Part shown: piece after piece, positions 19,809 to 31,060 of the stretch
Layout of the letters: every line of letters begins with the position of its first letter
How positions within the stretch are numbered: the stretch's first letter is position 1
Assembly (NCBI RefSeq): GCF_015476545.1
Contig: NZ_JADMKV010000016.1
Span: forward strand, 1 to 64,000
Direction of reading: 5' to 3'
Source of the DNA: Methylobacter sp. BlB1
Lineage (GTDB): Bacteria; Pseudomonadota; Gammaproteobacteria; Methylococcales; Methylomonadaceae
Length of the DNA: 64,000 nucleotides
The notes under the pieces: model-generated
Told to the model about the DNA's origin: nothing
Database searches by the model: none
What the model saw: only the letters and a program-made list of their open reading frames with translations
Translations under genes and position numbers: made by a program

Positions 19809-20534
19809 TTAAAGACTAAAGTTATCGCCTAAATAAACTTTTCGTACTTCCTGATTGGCAACGATGGCTGCTGCTCCGCCTTCTGCGATCACCCTGCCAT
19901 CGGCAAGTATATACGCTCGATCACAAATACTTAATGTTTCTCTGACATTATGCTCGGTAATCAATACACCGATGCCCCGATATTTTAAATGCTCAATGAT
20001 CTTTCTGATATCCTCTACCGAAATCGGATCAACACCGGCGAAAGGTTCATCAAGCAAGATGAATTGCGGATTGGTGGCCAATGCCCTGGCAATTTCAACG
20101 CGCCGGCGCTCTCCGCCGGACAACCCCACGGCAATCTGGTCGCGCAGATGCAGGATATGAAACTCCTGCAGCAACTCTTCTATTACCAGTTCAGCCTGCC
20201 CCTTGGTTAAATCGGAACGAATCTGCAGTACGGCGCGCAAATTATCCGCCACACTCAGCTTGCGGAACACCGAAGGCTCCTGCGGCAAATAACCGATGCC
20301 CAATTGCGCCCTTAAATGCATAGGATGATGGGTCAAATCGTGCGAGTCCAGCATAATCTGGCCTTCATCGGCCTTAATCAAACCCACCATCATATAAAAA
20401 CTGGTCGTTTTACCGGCCCCGTTAGGTCCCAGCAAGCCGACGACTTCGCCGGTATTGACATGCAATGACACACCGTTGACTACATTGCGCTTGTTGTAAT
20501 TTTTAATCAGCTGTTTTGCTGCTAATTTAGCCAT
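19809..20534 (-). CDS. lptB: LPS export ABC transporter ATPase LptB
   Basis: LptB drives extraction of lipopolysaccharide from the inner membrane with LptF and LptG. The 241 residues contain Walker [10 protein letters not shown], the Q-loop [10 protein letters not shown], signature LSGGERRR, Walker [14 protein letters not shown] and the H-loop TEHNVRETL. LptF and LptG are not in the window. It follows lptA by two bases. Confidence 0.96.
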   Translation of the reverse strand: MAKLAAKQLIKNYNKRNVVNGVSLHVNTGEVVGLLGPNGAGKTTSFYMMVGLIKADEGQIMLDSHDLTHHPMHLRAQLGIGYLPQEPSVFRKLSVADNLRAVLQIRSDLTKGQAELVIEELLQEFHILHLRDQIAVGLSGGERRRVEIARALATNPQFILLDEPFAGVDPISVEDIRKIIEHLKYRGIGVLITEHNVRETLSICDRAYILADGRVIAEGGAAAIVANQEVRKVYLGDNFSL

Positions 20535-20536
20535 TG

Positions 20537-21055
20537 TTACTTAGCTTCTTTGGGTTTCGGTTTCAGTATGACGCGCACGCGCTTTGAGTCGGAAGACTTT
20601 TCGCCGGCTCTGACGACCGAATTTTTACTGTCGTATTCGATTAATTTGCTGGAATAAGTGGCATTGCCCTGCCAGACTGTCGCATCATCGATCAGAATCA
20701 GCAGGTTCTTTTTAGGATAATACTCGCCGATCATGGCTTCACCGGTGATATCTTCCTCACCCTCGTTGGGCTTTTGTCTGAATTTTGCCTTGTTGCCTGT
20801 AAACACCAGTTTTTCGGCGTCGCCGTCGACAAAATAAACCACCAACTTATCGGAATTGACTTTAATACTGCCCTGAATGGAAACCACGTTGCCGGTATAA
20901 GTGCTTATGGCTTTGCTGTCGTCATAAGTCGCCGTGTTGGAATCTATCGTGATAGGCTGTTCGGAATCACTTTCCAGCGCCACGGAGGCAGAGTCATATA
21001 AACCTAAGAATAAGGCAAAGCAGCAAAAAATTGCCGATTTTTTATTTCGTTTCAT
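20537..21055 (-). CDS. lptA: LPS transport periplasmic protein LptA
   Basis: LptA forms the periplasmic beta-jellyroll bridge that carries LPS to LptD. The start is placed at ATG 21055, behind GAGGAA, giving 172 residues with a signal peptide ([18 protein letters not shown]...). The OstA/LptA domain follows, with [30 protein letters not shown] and [11 protein letters not shown]. The gene overlaps lptC by 14 bases. The C-terminus is lysine-rich. Confidence 0.93.
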   Translation of the reverse strand: MKRNKKSAIFCCFALFLGLYDSASVALESDSEQPITIDSNTATYDDSKAISTYTGNVVSIQGSIKVNSDKLVVYFVDGDAEKLVFTGNKAKFRQKPNEGEEDITGEAMIGEYYPKKNLLILIDDATVWQGNATYSSKLIEYDSKNSVVRAGEKSSDSKRVRVILKPKPKEAK

Positions 21056-21608
21056 ATTTTCCTCGCACATTAGCGAGCAATTTAATATTAATCGGGTTGG
21101 AAAAAACGAGTTTCATGCCGGTACCCGTAGTCACATTGGGAGGACTGATCAGTTCCGCCCATTCATCTGTTTCCGCATAACTGGTTTCCGGCTTAACTCT
21201 GACATTGGAGGTGTTGATGATAAGCTGGTTGACGCCCTCGCCCTTGGCTCTCTCAACGTGGACCTTCCCCGTCAGCAGCAAATCCTTGCCATCGGCGGAT
21301 AAAACGCCGGTTTCAGATTTAACGACCCAGGGCGGCGTTTTCTCCTTGTGGAAAGACATCACGGGCTTTTCCAGATGCGTTGTGCCGTCATCGCTGTAGT
21401 GCGTCATTTTATCGGCAAGCAATTTATTTTTTAATTTGCCTGCTTCATTCATTTCCCACTTCGTATAGCCTGTACTGAAATAATCAGGACTGTGAGGCGG
21501 AGCCGGAGCCCGCAGCTCATCCAGTCCGGTCAATTTAACCAGCCACCAGCTCATTACTGCAATAATGATAGTGTACAGGTAAATATATTTGCCGCTTAGA
21601 TTGATCAT
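21042..21608 (-). CDS. lptC: LPS export protein LptC
   Basis: LptC is the bitopic inner-membrane protein that passes LPS from LptBFG to LptA. The 188 residues have one N-terminal membrane helix (YIYLYTIIIAVMSWWLV, about 8-24), then a periplasmic domain with DYFSTGYTKWEMNEAGKL and LLLTGKVHVERAKGEG. The ATG overlaps the kdsC stop by 4 bases (ATGA). Confidence 0.92.
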   Translation of the reverse strand: MINLSGKYIYLYTIIIAVMSWWLVKLTGLDELRAPAPPHSPDYFSTGYTKWEMNEAGKLKNKLLADKMTHYSDDGTTHLEKPVMSFHKEKTPPWVVKSETGVLSADGKDLLLTGKVHVERAKGEGVNQLIINTSNVRVKPETSYAETDEWAELISPPNVTTGTGMKLVFSNPINIKLLANVRGKYETK

Positions 21609-22150
21609 TTCAGATAAGCATTCACAACGTCTTCAAAGCGTCCCTGGGCCTGCATGATCAGATCGCAAACTTCCCTGACCGCACCGTGTCCGCCGGGCAA
21701 AGTCGTGCACCAGTCGGCGTGCTGTTTGACGGCAAAATTCGCATCGTCAACCGCAATGGCAAGACCGACTCGGGTCATGATCGGCAGATCCAGCAAGTCA
21801 TCGCCGACATGGGCCGCCTGGTCCGGCGTAATCCGCAACTTATCGATGATTTCATCAAACGCGGCAATTTTGTTTTCATGGCCTTGGTAGACATATTCGA
21901 TGCCCAGACTTTTCATACGCAGCGCTACCGAGTTCGATTTGCGCCCTGAAATAACGGCGACTTCCACGCCGGTCTGCCGCAACAGCTTGATACCGTGCCC
22001 ATCGCGTGCATGAAAGGCCTTGTATTCATTGCCTTCATTGTCGAAAAAAAGCTTGCCGTCCGTTAAGACGCCATCCACATCCAGGATCAGGAGTTTCAGC
22101 TTTTTGGCCTTTTCCAGCACGGCCTGCATTTGTCCTGTTTCTGTCATCAA
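21605..22150 (-). CDS. kdsC: 3-deoxy-D-manno-octulosonate 8-phosphate phosphatase
   Basis: KdsC removes phosphate from Kdo-8-phosphate in LPS core synthesis. The 181 residues are a small C0-type HAD phosphatase with the nucleophile motif LILDVDGVLTDG, VISGRKS, and the GDDLLDLPIM metal-binding motif. It overlaps kdsD by 4 bases and lptC by 4 bases, so the three genes are translationally coupled. Confidence 0.95.
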   Translation of the reverse strand: MMTETGQMQAVLEKAKKLKLLILDVDGVLTDGKLFFDNEGNEYKAFHARDGHGIKLLRQTGVEVAVISGRKSNSVALRMKSLGIEYVYQGHENKIAAFDEIIDKLRITPDQAAHVGDDLLDLPIMTRVGLAIAVDDANFAVKQHADWCTTLPGGHGAVREVCDLIMQAQGRFEDVVNAYLK

Positions 22151-23124
22151 ACTATTCCCGCATGAATCAAGTCATGCATATTTAAAGCCCCTATCGCGCA
22201 TCGCTGCCCGTCGACGACAATCAATGCGTTGATTTTTTTCTGTTCCATGATGCGCATGGCTTCGGCGGCCAGGATATCGGCCGTAATAACGGTGCAATGC
22301 GGCGTCATGACTTCGGTAATGGCGGTACGGTGAATGTCCAGATTCCGCCCCAGCATGCGCCGCAAGTCGCCGTCGGTAAAAACCCCGACCACCCGGTTAT
22401 CGGCATCGACGACCGCAGTCATGCCCAGTTTTTTTTCGGTCATTTCCAGCAGCGCCTCGCTGATCAATGCCGTCTCCGGAACGGACGGCACTTTACTGCC
22501 CGCATGCATGATATCGCTCACCATCAATAATAGCCGTTTTCCCAGACTGCCGCCGGGATGCGACAAGGCGAAATCATCGCGCGTAAATCCGCGTGCTTCG
22601 AGTAATGAAACAGCCAAGGCATCGCCCATTACCAGCGCCGCGGTCGTGCTGGAAGTCGGCGCCAACCCCAACGGGCAGGCTTCCTGCTCAACACCGACAT
22701 GAATGTGGACCGTTGCAAATTTAGCCATCGTGGAAGCGGGGTTTCCGGTCATCGCGATTAAAGGCACGCCCAATCGCTTGATAATCGGCAGGATAGTCAA
22801 AACTTCGCCGGTTTCGCCGGAATTTGACAGCGCTAGCACCACGTCCTGACGCGTAATCATACCCAGATCGCCATGGCTGGCTTCGCCCGGATGCACAAAA
22901 AAAGCCGGCGTTCCCGTACTCGCCAGCGTCGCGGCAATCTTGCCGGCGATATGCCCTGACTTGCCCATACCCGTAACGACAACGCGGCCGGTACAATTGA
23001 ACATCAACTTGCAGGCGGCAACAAAATCATCATTGATCTGCTCGGTCAATGCGGCAATCGCGCGATTTTCCACCTGGATAACAGCCAGCGCCAGTTCGCG
23101 GAGCTTTTGATCGTGTATCTTCAT
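22147..23124 (-). CDS. kdsD: D-arabinose 5-phosphate isomerase
   Basis: KdsD makes arabinose 5-phosphate from ribulose 5-phosphate for Kdo. The 325 residues have an N-terminal SIS domain (about 30-180; VVVTGMGKSGHIAGKIAATL, FFVHPGEASHGDLGMI and SNSGETGE) and a C-terminal CBS pair (about 200-325). The catalytic-region histidine is in HPGGSLGKRLL. It lies between the antiporter gene and kdsC. Confidence 0.95.
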   Translation of the reverse strand: MKIHDQKLRELALAVIQVENRAIAALTEQINDDFVAACKLMFNCTGRVVVTGMGKSGHIAGKIAATLASTGTPAFFVHPGEASHGDLGMITRQDVVLALSNSGETGEVLTILPIIKRLGVPLIAMTGNPASTMAKFATVHIHVGVEQEACPLGLAPTSSTTAALVMGDALAVSLLEARGFTRDDFALSHPGGSLGKRLLLMVSDIMHAGSKVPSVPETALISEALLEMTEKKLGMTAVVDADNRVVGVFTDGDLRRMLGRNLDIHRTAITEVMTPHCTVITADILAAEAMRIMEQKKINALIVVDGQRCAIGALNMHDLIHAGIV

Positions 23125-23139
23125 GTTCTGCCGGCAATA

Positions 23140-24108
23140 TCAAACGGCAACCGCGCTTTGATAAAGAAACCATCCATAGACAGTATAAACCGACACTAAG
23201 CCGAGCCCTTCCATGCGACTGATATGCCCGGCTTTTGAAATGCCATAACCCAAAATAAACAATGCGCCGGTAAAAGCCAGCATGACCGGAAAATCGCGAG
23301 TCAGCACACTCTCGGCAACCGGCCCCGGCGCCAGCACGCCCGGCACTGAATAAACAGCCAGCAGATTATAGATATTCGAACCAACGACGTTTCCGACCGC
23401 CAAATCATCCTCACCTTTCAAAACACTGCCGATTGATGCGGCCAGTTCCGGCAGGCTCGTGCCTACAGCAACGATCGTCAGGCCAATCACTACATCACTG
23501 ACGCCAAAAAACTGAGCGATATTGACCGCTGACATCACCAATACGCGAGAGCTCAGCAATAACCCAACCAATCCAAACCCGAAATACAGCCATGCTTCCT
23601 TATTAGGCAAATTCTCGGACAGTTCGGCTTCCATCTCCTCCCCCAAAGGATCGCGTTGTTTTTCATTAGATGCTGTACGGATCAACCATCCTGTAAAGGT
23701 GACCAACCCTACCAGCATCAAAGCGCCGTCGAAAAAATCCCATCCATCCAGGGACAGCAGGTAAGCGCCGATACTGAGAGCCATCAATACCGGCAATTCT
23801 CTTTTTAAAATGCCGGAATGAAACGCCAAAGGCGCCACCAGCGCCGTAGAGCCCAGGATCAAACCGATATTGGCTATATTGGAACCCAATGCGTTGCCTA
23901 TGGCCAGACCGGCATTTCCCTGCCATGAAGCAATGGTTGATACCAGGATTTCCGGCGCAGATGTGCCTACGCTGACTATCGTCAGACCGATGAGCAATGG
24001 AGAAACGCCGAGATTTCTGGCAATGGAGGCCGTTCCCGTAACGAATTTATCCGCTGAATAGACTAAAATAGCTAATCCTGCTAGCAGAGCAATAAAGTTG
24101 ATGACCAT
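23140..24108 (-). CDS. Calcium/sodium antiporter, CaCA family (YrbG-like)
   Basis: From ATG 24108 it has 322 residues with about ten membrane helices. The two inverted alpha-repeats of the CaCA family are clear: SVGTSAPEILVS with GNALGSNIANIGLILG in the first half, and AVGTSLPELAASIGS with GNVVGSNIYNLLAV in the second. These carry the acidic ion-binding residues. It heads the kdsD-kdsC-lpt operon, as yrbG does in E. coli. A TTG at 24123 is an alternative start. Exchange of Ca2+ for Na+ is the family assignment; the substrate here is not proven. Confidence 0.9.
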   Translation of the reverse strand: MVINFIALLAGLAILVYSADKFVTGTASIARNLGVSPLLIGLTIVSVGTSAPEILVSTIASWQGNAGLAIGNALGSNIANIGLILGSTALVAPLAFHSGILKRELPVLMALSIGAYLLSLDGWDFFDGALMLVGLVTFTGWLIRTASNEKQRDPLGEEMEAELSENLPNKEAWLYFGFGLVGLLLSSRVLVMSAVNIAQFFGVSDVVIGLTIVAVGTSLPELAASIGSVLKGEDDLAVGNVVGSNIYNLLAVYSVPGVLAPGPVAESVLTRDFPVMLAFTGALFILGYGISKAGHISRMEGLGLVSVYTVYGWFLYQSAVAV

Positions 24109-24892
24109 GGAGTTCCAGCTCAAAAATTGCGTATTATGCCATGTTTATCTCATTCATGTACTATGCATGATAAGCCCTCTACCATGACTCCATGCATGTC
24201 GAGATTTATCGATGCAGCGTTATAAAAACAAATACACATCCTTAAATTAATACATCCGCCTATTTGCTCAACACATTGATCATTGGAGAGACAAGATTCA
24301 CCCATTGCCGAATAGATTCTGTTTTAAAGATTACTGCAAACAGCGGGCGAAATTGAAATTCGGCTAGCAATTTGGGCAATTCTGCAGCGGCAAGGGCTTG
24401 CCAACATAAATGCGGAGATAAGACTGGAGCAGTAACAGCGACACTGTGAAGAAATTTATCACATACCGGCTTTGGGGTTATCTTCTGTACTATTTATTTC
24501 AATTAGCCAAATGCGGGATTGGCAATCATGCAAACGTATTTTCCCGACAACAGTAATTCCTCCTTCAAAATTTCCTATAACTTTGACGCCCCTGCACTGG
24601 CCCGACTCTAGTCTTAGACGCCGATTTCCTGCAGGAAGTCGGCAATTATCTGTATCATCAATAAAAATCTCCGGCAGTTCTTGAGCTTGTTTTTCGGCAA
24701 AAACCATTGGCCATAAATCAGCATCGCCATTATGCTATTAGCTTCGCACATAGTCAGTGTCCACAATCCGATATCGCCCGGGCGATGACTGCCAAGCCTC
24801 CAGTGAACACTATGAAGATTTGCTTCAATAAGGCCCTGTTCTGGCGGGCTTGTTATTAGACTGCGCTCTTACCCAAATTCAGACTTTAATTC
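24109..24892. other. Intergenic region without a supported gene
   Basis: About 780 bases separate the antiporter and cobB. A minus-strand frame at 24459-24707 encodes 82 residues (MVFAEKQAQELPEIFIDDTD...) that I cannot assign; it could be a decayed gene. A 14-bp palindrome ATCGCCCGGGCGAT lies at 24773-24786. I looked for a cobalamin riboswitch ahead of cobB and saw no B12 box. Confidence 0.4.
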
Positions 24893-26194
24893 ATGGCATC
24901 TTCATCCTTACCTCAACATTGCTCCGCTATGCTAATCAGCGCGCCTGCTTCCGGCCAGGGCAAAACCACCATTACCGCCGCGCTGGCTTACTATCACCGC
25001 CAACAAAACCGCAAAGTTCGGGTATTCAAGACCGGCCCCGATTTCATCGATCCGCAAATCCTGGCCCATGCCTCGGGACAACCGGTGTATCAGCTCGATT
25101 TGTGGATGATGGGCGAAGCGCATTGCCGCGAACTGATATATCGCGCCGCCGCCGACGCCGACCTCATTCTGATTGAAGGCGTGATGGGCTTGTACGATGG
25201 CGACACCAGCAGCGCCGATCTGGCGCAGGCCTTGTCTGTGCCTGTTGCGGCAGTGATAGATACCCAAGGCATGGCGCAAACTTTTGCCGCCGTCGCGTAC
25301 GGTCTGGCCAATTATCGGCCGCAACTGCCGTTTGCCGGCGTGATCGCCAACAAGGTCGGCAGCCCAGGTCACGCCAGGCTGCTGGAAGAAGCACTGCCGG
25401 ATGCGATGCCGTTGCTGGCGATAATGGCAAAAGACGAAACGGTCGGCTTGCGGTCGAGGCATCTCGGTTTGCTGCAGGCCGATGAAATCGGCGATCTCGA
25501 CCTGCGACTGGCGCGCGCCGCCGAATTGCTGAGCAGTCTCGCGCCCTGCCGTTTACCAAACAGCGTAGCTTTTGAGCCTGCCGAAGCCATGCCGCTGCCT
25601 CGCCTGCTGGCAGGCAAGCGCATCGCCGTCGCCCGCGATGCGGCGTTTTCGTTCATTTATCAGGCCAATCTCGATTGTCTTCAGGCCATGGGTGCGGAAC
25701 TGCGGTTTTTCTCGCCATTGGCCGACAGCGGCCTGCCGGACGCCGACAGCCTGTATTTGCCCGGCGGCTATCCGGAACTGCATTTGCAGACCCTGGCCAA
25801 TAATCTGGCGATGAAGCAGGCCCTGCAGACCCATCATCGGGCCGGCAAACCAATCTATGCCGAATGCGGCGGTTTTTTGTATTTATTGAATAGCCTGGCA
25901 GATCGAGACGGCAACCGCGCAGAAATGGCCGGCCTGCTGCCCGGCAGCGCCCGGATGCAGAGCCGGCTGGTCAATCTCGGCATGCACAGCTTGCAGCTGG
26001 AGCAAGGCGAGATCCGCGGCCACAGCTTTCATCATTCACAACTGGAAACGACTATGGAGCCGTTGACCCTGTCCGTACCGCAACGCAGCTTCGGCCACGG
26101 CGAAGGTTTTTTTCGTTCCGGACGCCTGCAAGCCTCTTACCTGCACAACTATTTTCCATTTAATCCCCAGCTTGCCGCGGGGTTCTTTTCATGA
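24893..26194 (+). CDS. Cobyrinate a,c-diamide synthase
   Basis: It amidates side chains a and c of (hydrogeno)cobyrinic acid with glutamine and ATP in corrin synthesis. The 433 residues have the N-terminal P-loop domain (SAPASGQGKTTITAAL near residue 16, FKTGPDFIDP, EGVMGLYDG) and a C-terminal class I glutaminase domain with the cysteine in YAECGGFLYL (near residue 325) and HSFHHS. Both CbiA (anaerobic route) and CobB (aerobic route) have this layout, so I leave the symbol open. No other cobalamin gene is in the window. It sits between the divergent lpt and mla operons. Confidence 0.9.
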   Translation: MASSSLPQHCSAMLISAPASGQGKTTITAALAYYHRQQNRKVRVFKTGPDFIDPQILAHASGQPVYQLDLWMMGEAHCRELIYRAAADADLILIEGVMGLYDGDTSSADLAQALSVPVAAVIDTQGMAQTFAAVAYGLANYRPQLPFAGVIANKVGSPGHARLLEEALPDAMPLLAIMAKDETVGLRSRHLGLLQADEIGDLDLRLARAAELLSSLAPCRLPNSVAFEPAEAMPLPRLLAGKRIAVARDAAFSFIYQANLDCLQAMGAELRFFSPLADSGLPDADSLYLPGGYPELHLQTLANNLAMKQALQTHHRAGKPIYAECGGFLYLLNSLADRDGNRAEMAGLLPGSARMQSRLVNLGMHSLQLEQGEIRGHSFHHSQLETTMEPLTLSVPQRSFGHGEGFFRSGRLQASYLHNYFPFNPQLAAGFFS

Positions 26195-26669
26195 CCGACC
26201 AGCCTTCGGCAACTGCTCCTGCGTTGCTTAAAGCGCCTACTGCTGGTACTCTACTACACGCCATCCATGGCGTTATGCAATCTCTGCATTCCCCCCAACC
26301 GCGTGGTTTACACGGGAGGCAGAGGGCGCCTGGAACATCAATATAAAGCACTAGGAAAATCAAGGCATGCCATCTTACGGCAACTTCATAAATTTATCTG
26401 GGAACATTAGCAAGCATTTGAATTTCAAAGCCTTCGCGTCCTTCATTGTGAAATGCTCAGGCTAAATCAGGCAAAAGATTTCTTCCCCTCTGACCTCTCT
26501 TTAGCGGCTCACCCTTATAGTATTTCCGAAGCTCACGCTTCCCATCCTATGTGCTGAACCGATGCGGCGAAGTGCTACTTTTTCTTTCTCAAACAACCGT
26601 ATATTGACTTGACAGGGACTAGTCATAGAAAATAGCGGGTTTAGATTCTGAAATATATCCTGACCACGC
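26195..26669. other. Intergenic region with a truncated coupled reading frame and a possible dispersed repeat
   Basis: An ATG at 26191 overlaps the cobB stop (ATGA) and opens a 51-codon frame, MTDQPSATAPALLKAPT..., ending at 26346. This overlap is typical of operon genes, so it may be the stump of a lost neighbour. From about 26235 the DNA (CACGCCATCCATGGCGT and following) resembles a dispersed repeat. The rest shows no gene. A weak promoter for mlaF, TTGACT (26604-26609) with TAGAAA (26626-26631), is possible. Confidence 0.35.
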
Positions 26670-27527
26670 ATGGATAACAGCGTTTCCTCTCAAAACAGCT
26701 TAGTTTCTGTTCACAATTTGTCATTTTCCCGGGGCAATAAGAAAATATTTGACGATATTTCGCTGGAATTCGAACGCGGTAAGATTACCGCCATCATGGG
26801 TCCCAGCGGCACGGGCAAAACCACGCTGTTGAAACTGATCGGCGGCCAATTGTTTCCCGACCACGGCTCTGTGACGGTAGACGGGCAGAATGTCCACCGC
26901 TTGCGCCGGTCGGAATTGTACAATTTGCGCAAACGCATGGGCATGCTTTTTCAAAGCGGCGCCTTATTAACGGATATGAACGTATACGATAATGTGGCGT
27001 TTCCGTTGCGCGAGCACACCCATCTGCCCGAATCCATGATCCGCACGCTGGTGTTGATGAAACTCCAGGCCGTAGGACTGAGAGGCGCACGCGACCTGAT
27101 GCCTAATGAGTTGTCCGGCGGCATGGCCAGGCGCATCGCCCTGGCCCGCGCAATCGCCCTGGACCCGATGATGATCATGTATGATGAACCGTTTACAGGT
27201 CAGGACCCGATTTCCATGGGCGCACTGGTGCACCTTATCAAATCGTTGAATAATACCCTGGGCTTGACCAGCATTATCGTCTCGCACGATGTCCATGAAA
27301 CGGCGGCGATCTCCGATTATATTTACGTATTATCGGAAGGCAAAGTCGTCGGCCAGGGCACGCCGAAAGAAATTCAACAGTCGGAATCTGAATGGGTTCA
27401 ACAATTCATGACCGGAGCGGCAGACGGCCCGGTGCATTTTCATTACCCTGCAACAGACTATGTTGACGACCTGCTGTCATCCAAAAAACGTTCTGGCCGG
27501 GTATCAAAGCGTTACGGGCAGCTATAA
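26670..27527 (+). CDS. mlaF: Phospholipid transport ABC ATPase MlaF
   Basis: MlaF powers the MlaFEDB complex, which moves phospholipids between inner and outer membrane to keep outer-leaflet asymmetry. The 285 residues contain Walker [10 protein letters not shown], signature [15 protein letters not shown], Walker [14 protein letters not shown] and the H-loop SHDVHE. Start is ATG 26670. It heads mlaF-mlaE-mlaD-mlaB with short gaps. MlaF has a longer C-terminal tail than in enteric homologues. Confidence 0.95.
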   Translation: MDNSVSSQNSLVSVHNLSFSRGNKKIFDDISLEFERGKITAIMGPSGTGKTTLLKLIGGQLFPDHGSVTVDGQNVHRLRRSELYNLRKRMGMLFQSGALLTDMNVYDNVAFPLREHTHLPESMIRTLVLMKLQAVGLRGARDLMPNELSGGMARRIALARAIALDPMMIMYDEPFTGQDPISMGALVHLIKSLNNTLGLTSIIVSHDVHETAAISDYIYVLSEGKVVGQGTPKEIQQSESEWVQQFMTGAADGPVHFHYPATDYVDDLLSSKKRSGRVSKRYGQL

Positions 27528-27529
27528 AC

Positions 27530-28309
27530 ATGACTCAATTTCTACAATTTTTAGGCAGAACGACACGCACCGGTTTTACCAAGCTGGGACGCGGCACATT
27601 CTTCCTGCTGCATACGCTTGGCGGCATCGGCAGCATTTTGCCGCGGCCCAGGCTGATCCTTAATCAGATGTATGCGGTCGGCGTCCTGTCCTTTCTGATT
27701 ATCACCATCTCTGGGCTGTTTGTCGGCATGGTGCTGGGGCTGCAGGGCTTTTACATCCTGTCCGATTTCGGCGCCGAAGAGACGCTGGGCCTCATGGTCG
27801 CGGCATCGCTGGTCAGGGAATTGGGCCCGGTTGTGACAGCCTTGTTGTTCGCCGGCCGGGCCGGTTCCGCTTTAACGGCGGAAATCGGCCTGATGAAAGC
27901 GACTGAGCAGCTTTCCGGCATGGAAATGATGGCCGTCGACCCGATCAAGCGCATTATTTCGCCGCGCTTTCTGGCCGGCTTGCTATCCATGCCCTTGCTG
28001 GCGGCTTTATTCAGCATGATCGGCATCCTGGGCGGACACATGGTCGGCGTCGGCCTGCTGGGCGTGGACGAAGGCTCTTACTGGTCACAGATGCAGGCCG
28101 GCATCGATTTCCAGGATGATATCGTCAACGGCGTCATCAAGAGCATTGTTTTCGGTTTTGTCGCCACCTGGATAGCGCTGTTTGAAGGTTATGACACCAT
28201 CCCGACTTCCGAAGGGGTCAGCCGCGCCACTACACGTACCGTCGTCAATTCAGCTTTTAGTATTTTAGGTCTCGATTTCATCCTGACCGCACTCATGTTC
28301 GGAGATTAA
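27530..28309 (+). CDS. mlaE: Phospholipid transport permease MlaE
   Basis: MlaE is the inner-membrane permease of the Mla complex. The 259 residues have five or six helices with the conserved [39 protein letters not shown] and [13 protein letters not shown] segments of the MlaE/YrbE family. It begins two bases after the mlaF stop. Confidence 0.95.
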   Translation: MTQFLQFLGRTTRTGFTKLGRGTFFLLHTLGGIGSILPRPRLILNQMYAVGVLSFLIITISGLFVGMVLGLQGFYILSDFGAEETLGLMVAASLVRELGPVVTALLFAGRAGSALTAEIGLMKATEQLSGMEMMAVDPIKRIISPRFLAGLLSMPLLAALFSMIGILGGHMVGVGLLGVDEGSYWSQMQAGIDFQDDIVNGVIKSIVFGFVATWIALFEGYDTIPTSEGVSRATTRTVVNSAFSILGLDFILTALMFGD

Positions 28310-28314
28310 TTTAA

Positions 28315-28794
28315 ATGCAGCACACCAGTACCCAGGACACGCTTGTCGGGCTTTTTGTCGCCGCAGGCATCGTCGGCCTGCTCTTTCTTGCCTTGCAAGT
28401 CAGTAATTTGAGCACTTTTATTGAGGAAGACACCTACACTGTGGCTGCACGCTTTGAGAATTCCGGCGGACTGAAGGTTAAGTCGCCGGTTTCCGTAGCC
28501 GGCGTTAAAATAGGCCAGGTCAAAGCCATCAGCTTCGACCCGACCACTTATGAATCCGTCGTTGAAATGCATATCAACGCGAAGTACAACACCCTCCCGG
28601 ATGATACCAGCGCCAGCATTTTTACCGCCGGCCTGCTAGGCGAACAATACGTCAACCTGGTGCCGGGCGGCTCGGAAGAATATCTGAAAGAAGGCAGCAC
28701 GATTGAAATCACGCAGTCCGCCATCATCCTGGAAAAAGTAATCGGCCAATTCCTGTTTAAATCAGCCGAAGAAAAAGCGGAAACGAAAAAGTGA
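28315..28794 (+). CDS. mlaD: Outer membrane lipid asymmetry protein MlaD
   Basis: MlaD is a bitopic protein whose MCE domain forms a hexameric ring that holds lipid in the periplasm. The 159 residues show an N-terminal helix (TLVGLFVAAGIVGLLFLAL) and one MCE domain (about 38-115; VAARFENSGGLKVKSPVSVAGVKIGQV, then FTAGLLGEQYVNLVPG). It overlaps mlaB by 4 bases. No mlaC follows. Confidence 0.95.
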   Translation: MQHTSTQDTLVGLFVAAGIVGLLFLALQVSNLSTFIEEDTYTVAARFENSGGLKVKSPVSVAGVKIGQVKAISFDPTTYESVVEMHINAKYNTLPDDTSASIFTAGLLGEQYVNLVPGGSEEYLKEGSTIEITQSAIILEKVIGQFLFKSAEEKAETKK

Positions 28795-29123
28795 GCGGGC
28801 TGAATATTATTGATCAGGGAGCGGGACACTTCATTATCGATGGCGATTTGACCTTTTCAACGATAGATAAGAAAACAGTCAAATCATTTGACTTCTTGAA
28901 GACGGCAAAACACATCACCATCGATCTCAGCCGGGTCACATCTACGGATAGTGCCGGGCTTGCACTCATGATCGAATGGATAAAGTATACGCGCGACCAT
29001 AAAATCCAGCTGCACTTTAAGAACATTCCTAAGCAGCTGCTCAACCTTGCCAGATTGAGCGGCTTTGACAAGACGAACCATTTTACAAGTCAGCCAGATT
29101 CGCCAGAGTTTACTGATCTTTAG
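28791..29123 (+). CDS. mlaB: STAS-domain protein MlaB
   Basis: MlaB binds MlaF and is needed for complex assembly and activity. The 110-residue STAS domain includes LTFSTIDKKTV and DLSRVTSTDSAGLALMIEWI, with the conserved threonine/serine site (TDSAG). Its start overlaps mlaD (GTGAGC at 28791), taking the place that mlaC occupies in E. coli. Confidence 0.9.
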   Translation: MSGLNIIDQGAGHFIIDGDLTFSTIDKKTVKSFDFLKTAKHITIDLSRVTSTDSAGLALMIEWIKYTRDHKIQLHFKNIPKQLLNLARLSGFDKTNHFTSQPDSPEFTDL

Positions 29124-29138
29124 CATTTATCGAGATAA

Positions 29139-30419
<1,281 letters not shown>

Positions 30420-30429
30420 AGGATCAGCC

Positions 30430-31056
30430 ATGCTGACTATCGCCGTATCCAAAGGCCGAATTTATGAAGAAGCCCTGCCCTTCCTGGAAGAGGCAGGCAT
30501 CACGCCGATCGACGACCCGAAAACATGCCGCAAGCTGATTTTGCAGACCAGCCGCGACGACGTTCAACTGGTCATCATCCGTGCTACTGATGTACCTACA
30601 TTTGTAGAATATGGCGCCGCAGACCTCGGCATCGCCGGCAAGGATGTGTTGCTGGAGCACGGCGCCGAAAGCCTGTACGAGCCGCTGGACCTGAAGATTG
30701 CCTGCTGCCGGCTCATGACCGCCGCGCCCAAGGATGCGCCGGACATCTCGGGCAGAATCCGCGTGGCGACCAAATACGTCAAAACCGCCCAACGCTATTT
30801 TGCCGGCCGAGGCATTCAGGCCGAAATCATCAAGTTATACGGCTCCATGGAACTGGCGCCCCTGGTTGGCCTGGCCGATTGCATCGTTGACCTCGTCGAT
30901 ACCGGCAACACCCTGAAAGCCAACGGTCTCGAACCGCGCGATCTCATCATGAACATCAGCTCCCGCCTGGTCGTGAACAAGGCGGCCATGAAGATGAAGC
31001 ATCAGGCCATTCAGTCACTACTCGATCAATTTGAAAAAACCCTTGCGGAAAGATAA
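30430..31056 (+). CDS. hisG: ATP phosphoribosyltransferase, short form
   Basis: HisG starts histidine synthesis by joining ATP and PRPP. The 208 residues lack the C-terminal regulatory domain of the long form, so activity in this family needs HisZ, which is not in the window. [34 protein letters not shown] and the PRPP loop [16 protein letters not shown] are present. The gene starts 10 bases after murA. Confidence 0.95.
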   Translation: MLTIAVSKGRIYEEALPFLEEAGITPIDDPKTCRKLILQTSRDDVQLVIIRATDVPTFVEYGAADLGIAGKDVLLEHGAESLYEPLDLKIACCRLMTAAPKDAPDISGRIRVATKYVKTAQRYFAGRGIQAEIIKLYGSMELAPLVGLADCIVDLVDTGNTLKANGLEPRDLIMNISSRLVVNKAAMKMKHQAIQSLLDQFEKTLAER

Positions 31057-31060
31057 CGCC

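Noticed and set aside
24459-24707. 82-codon minus-strand frame between the antiporter gene and cobB
   Set aside because: Not listed as a gene because no ribosome site, family or context supports it; it may be a decayed fragment.
24700-24892. Cobalamin riboswitch ahead of cobB
   Set aside because: No B12-box-like sequence or matching stems were seen.
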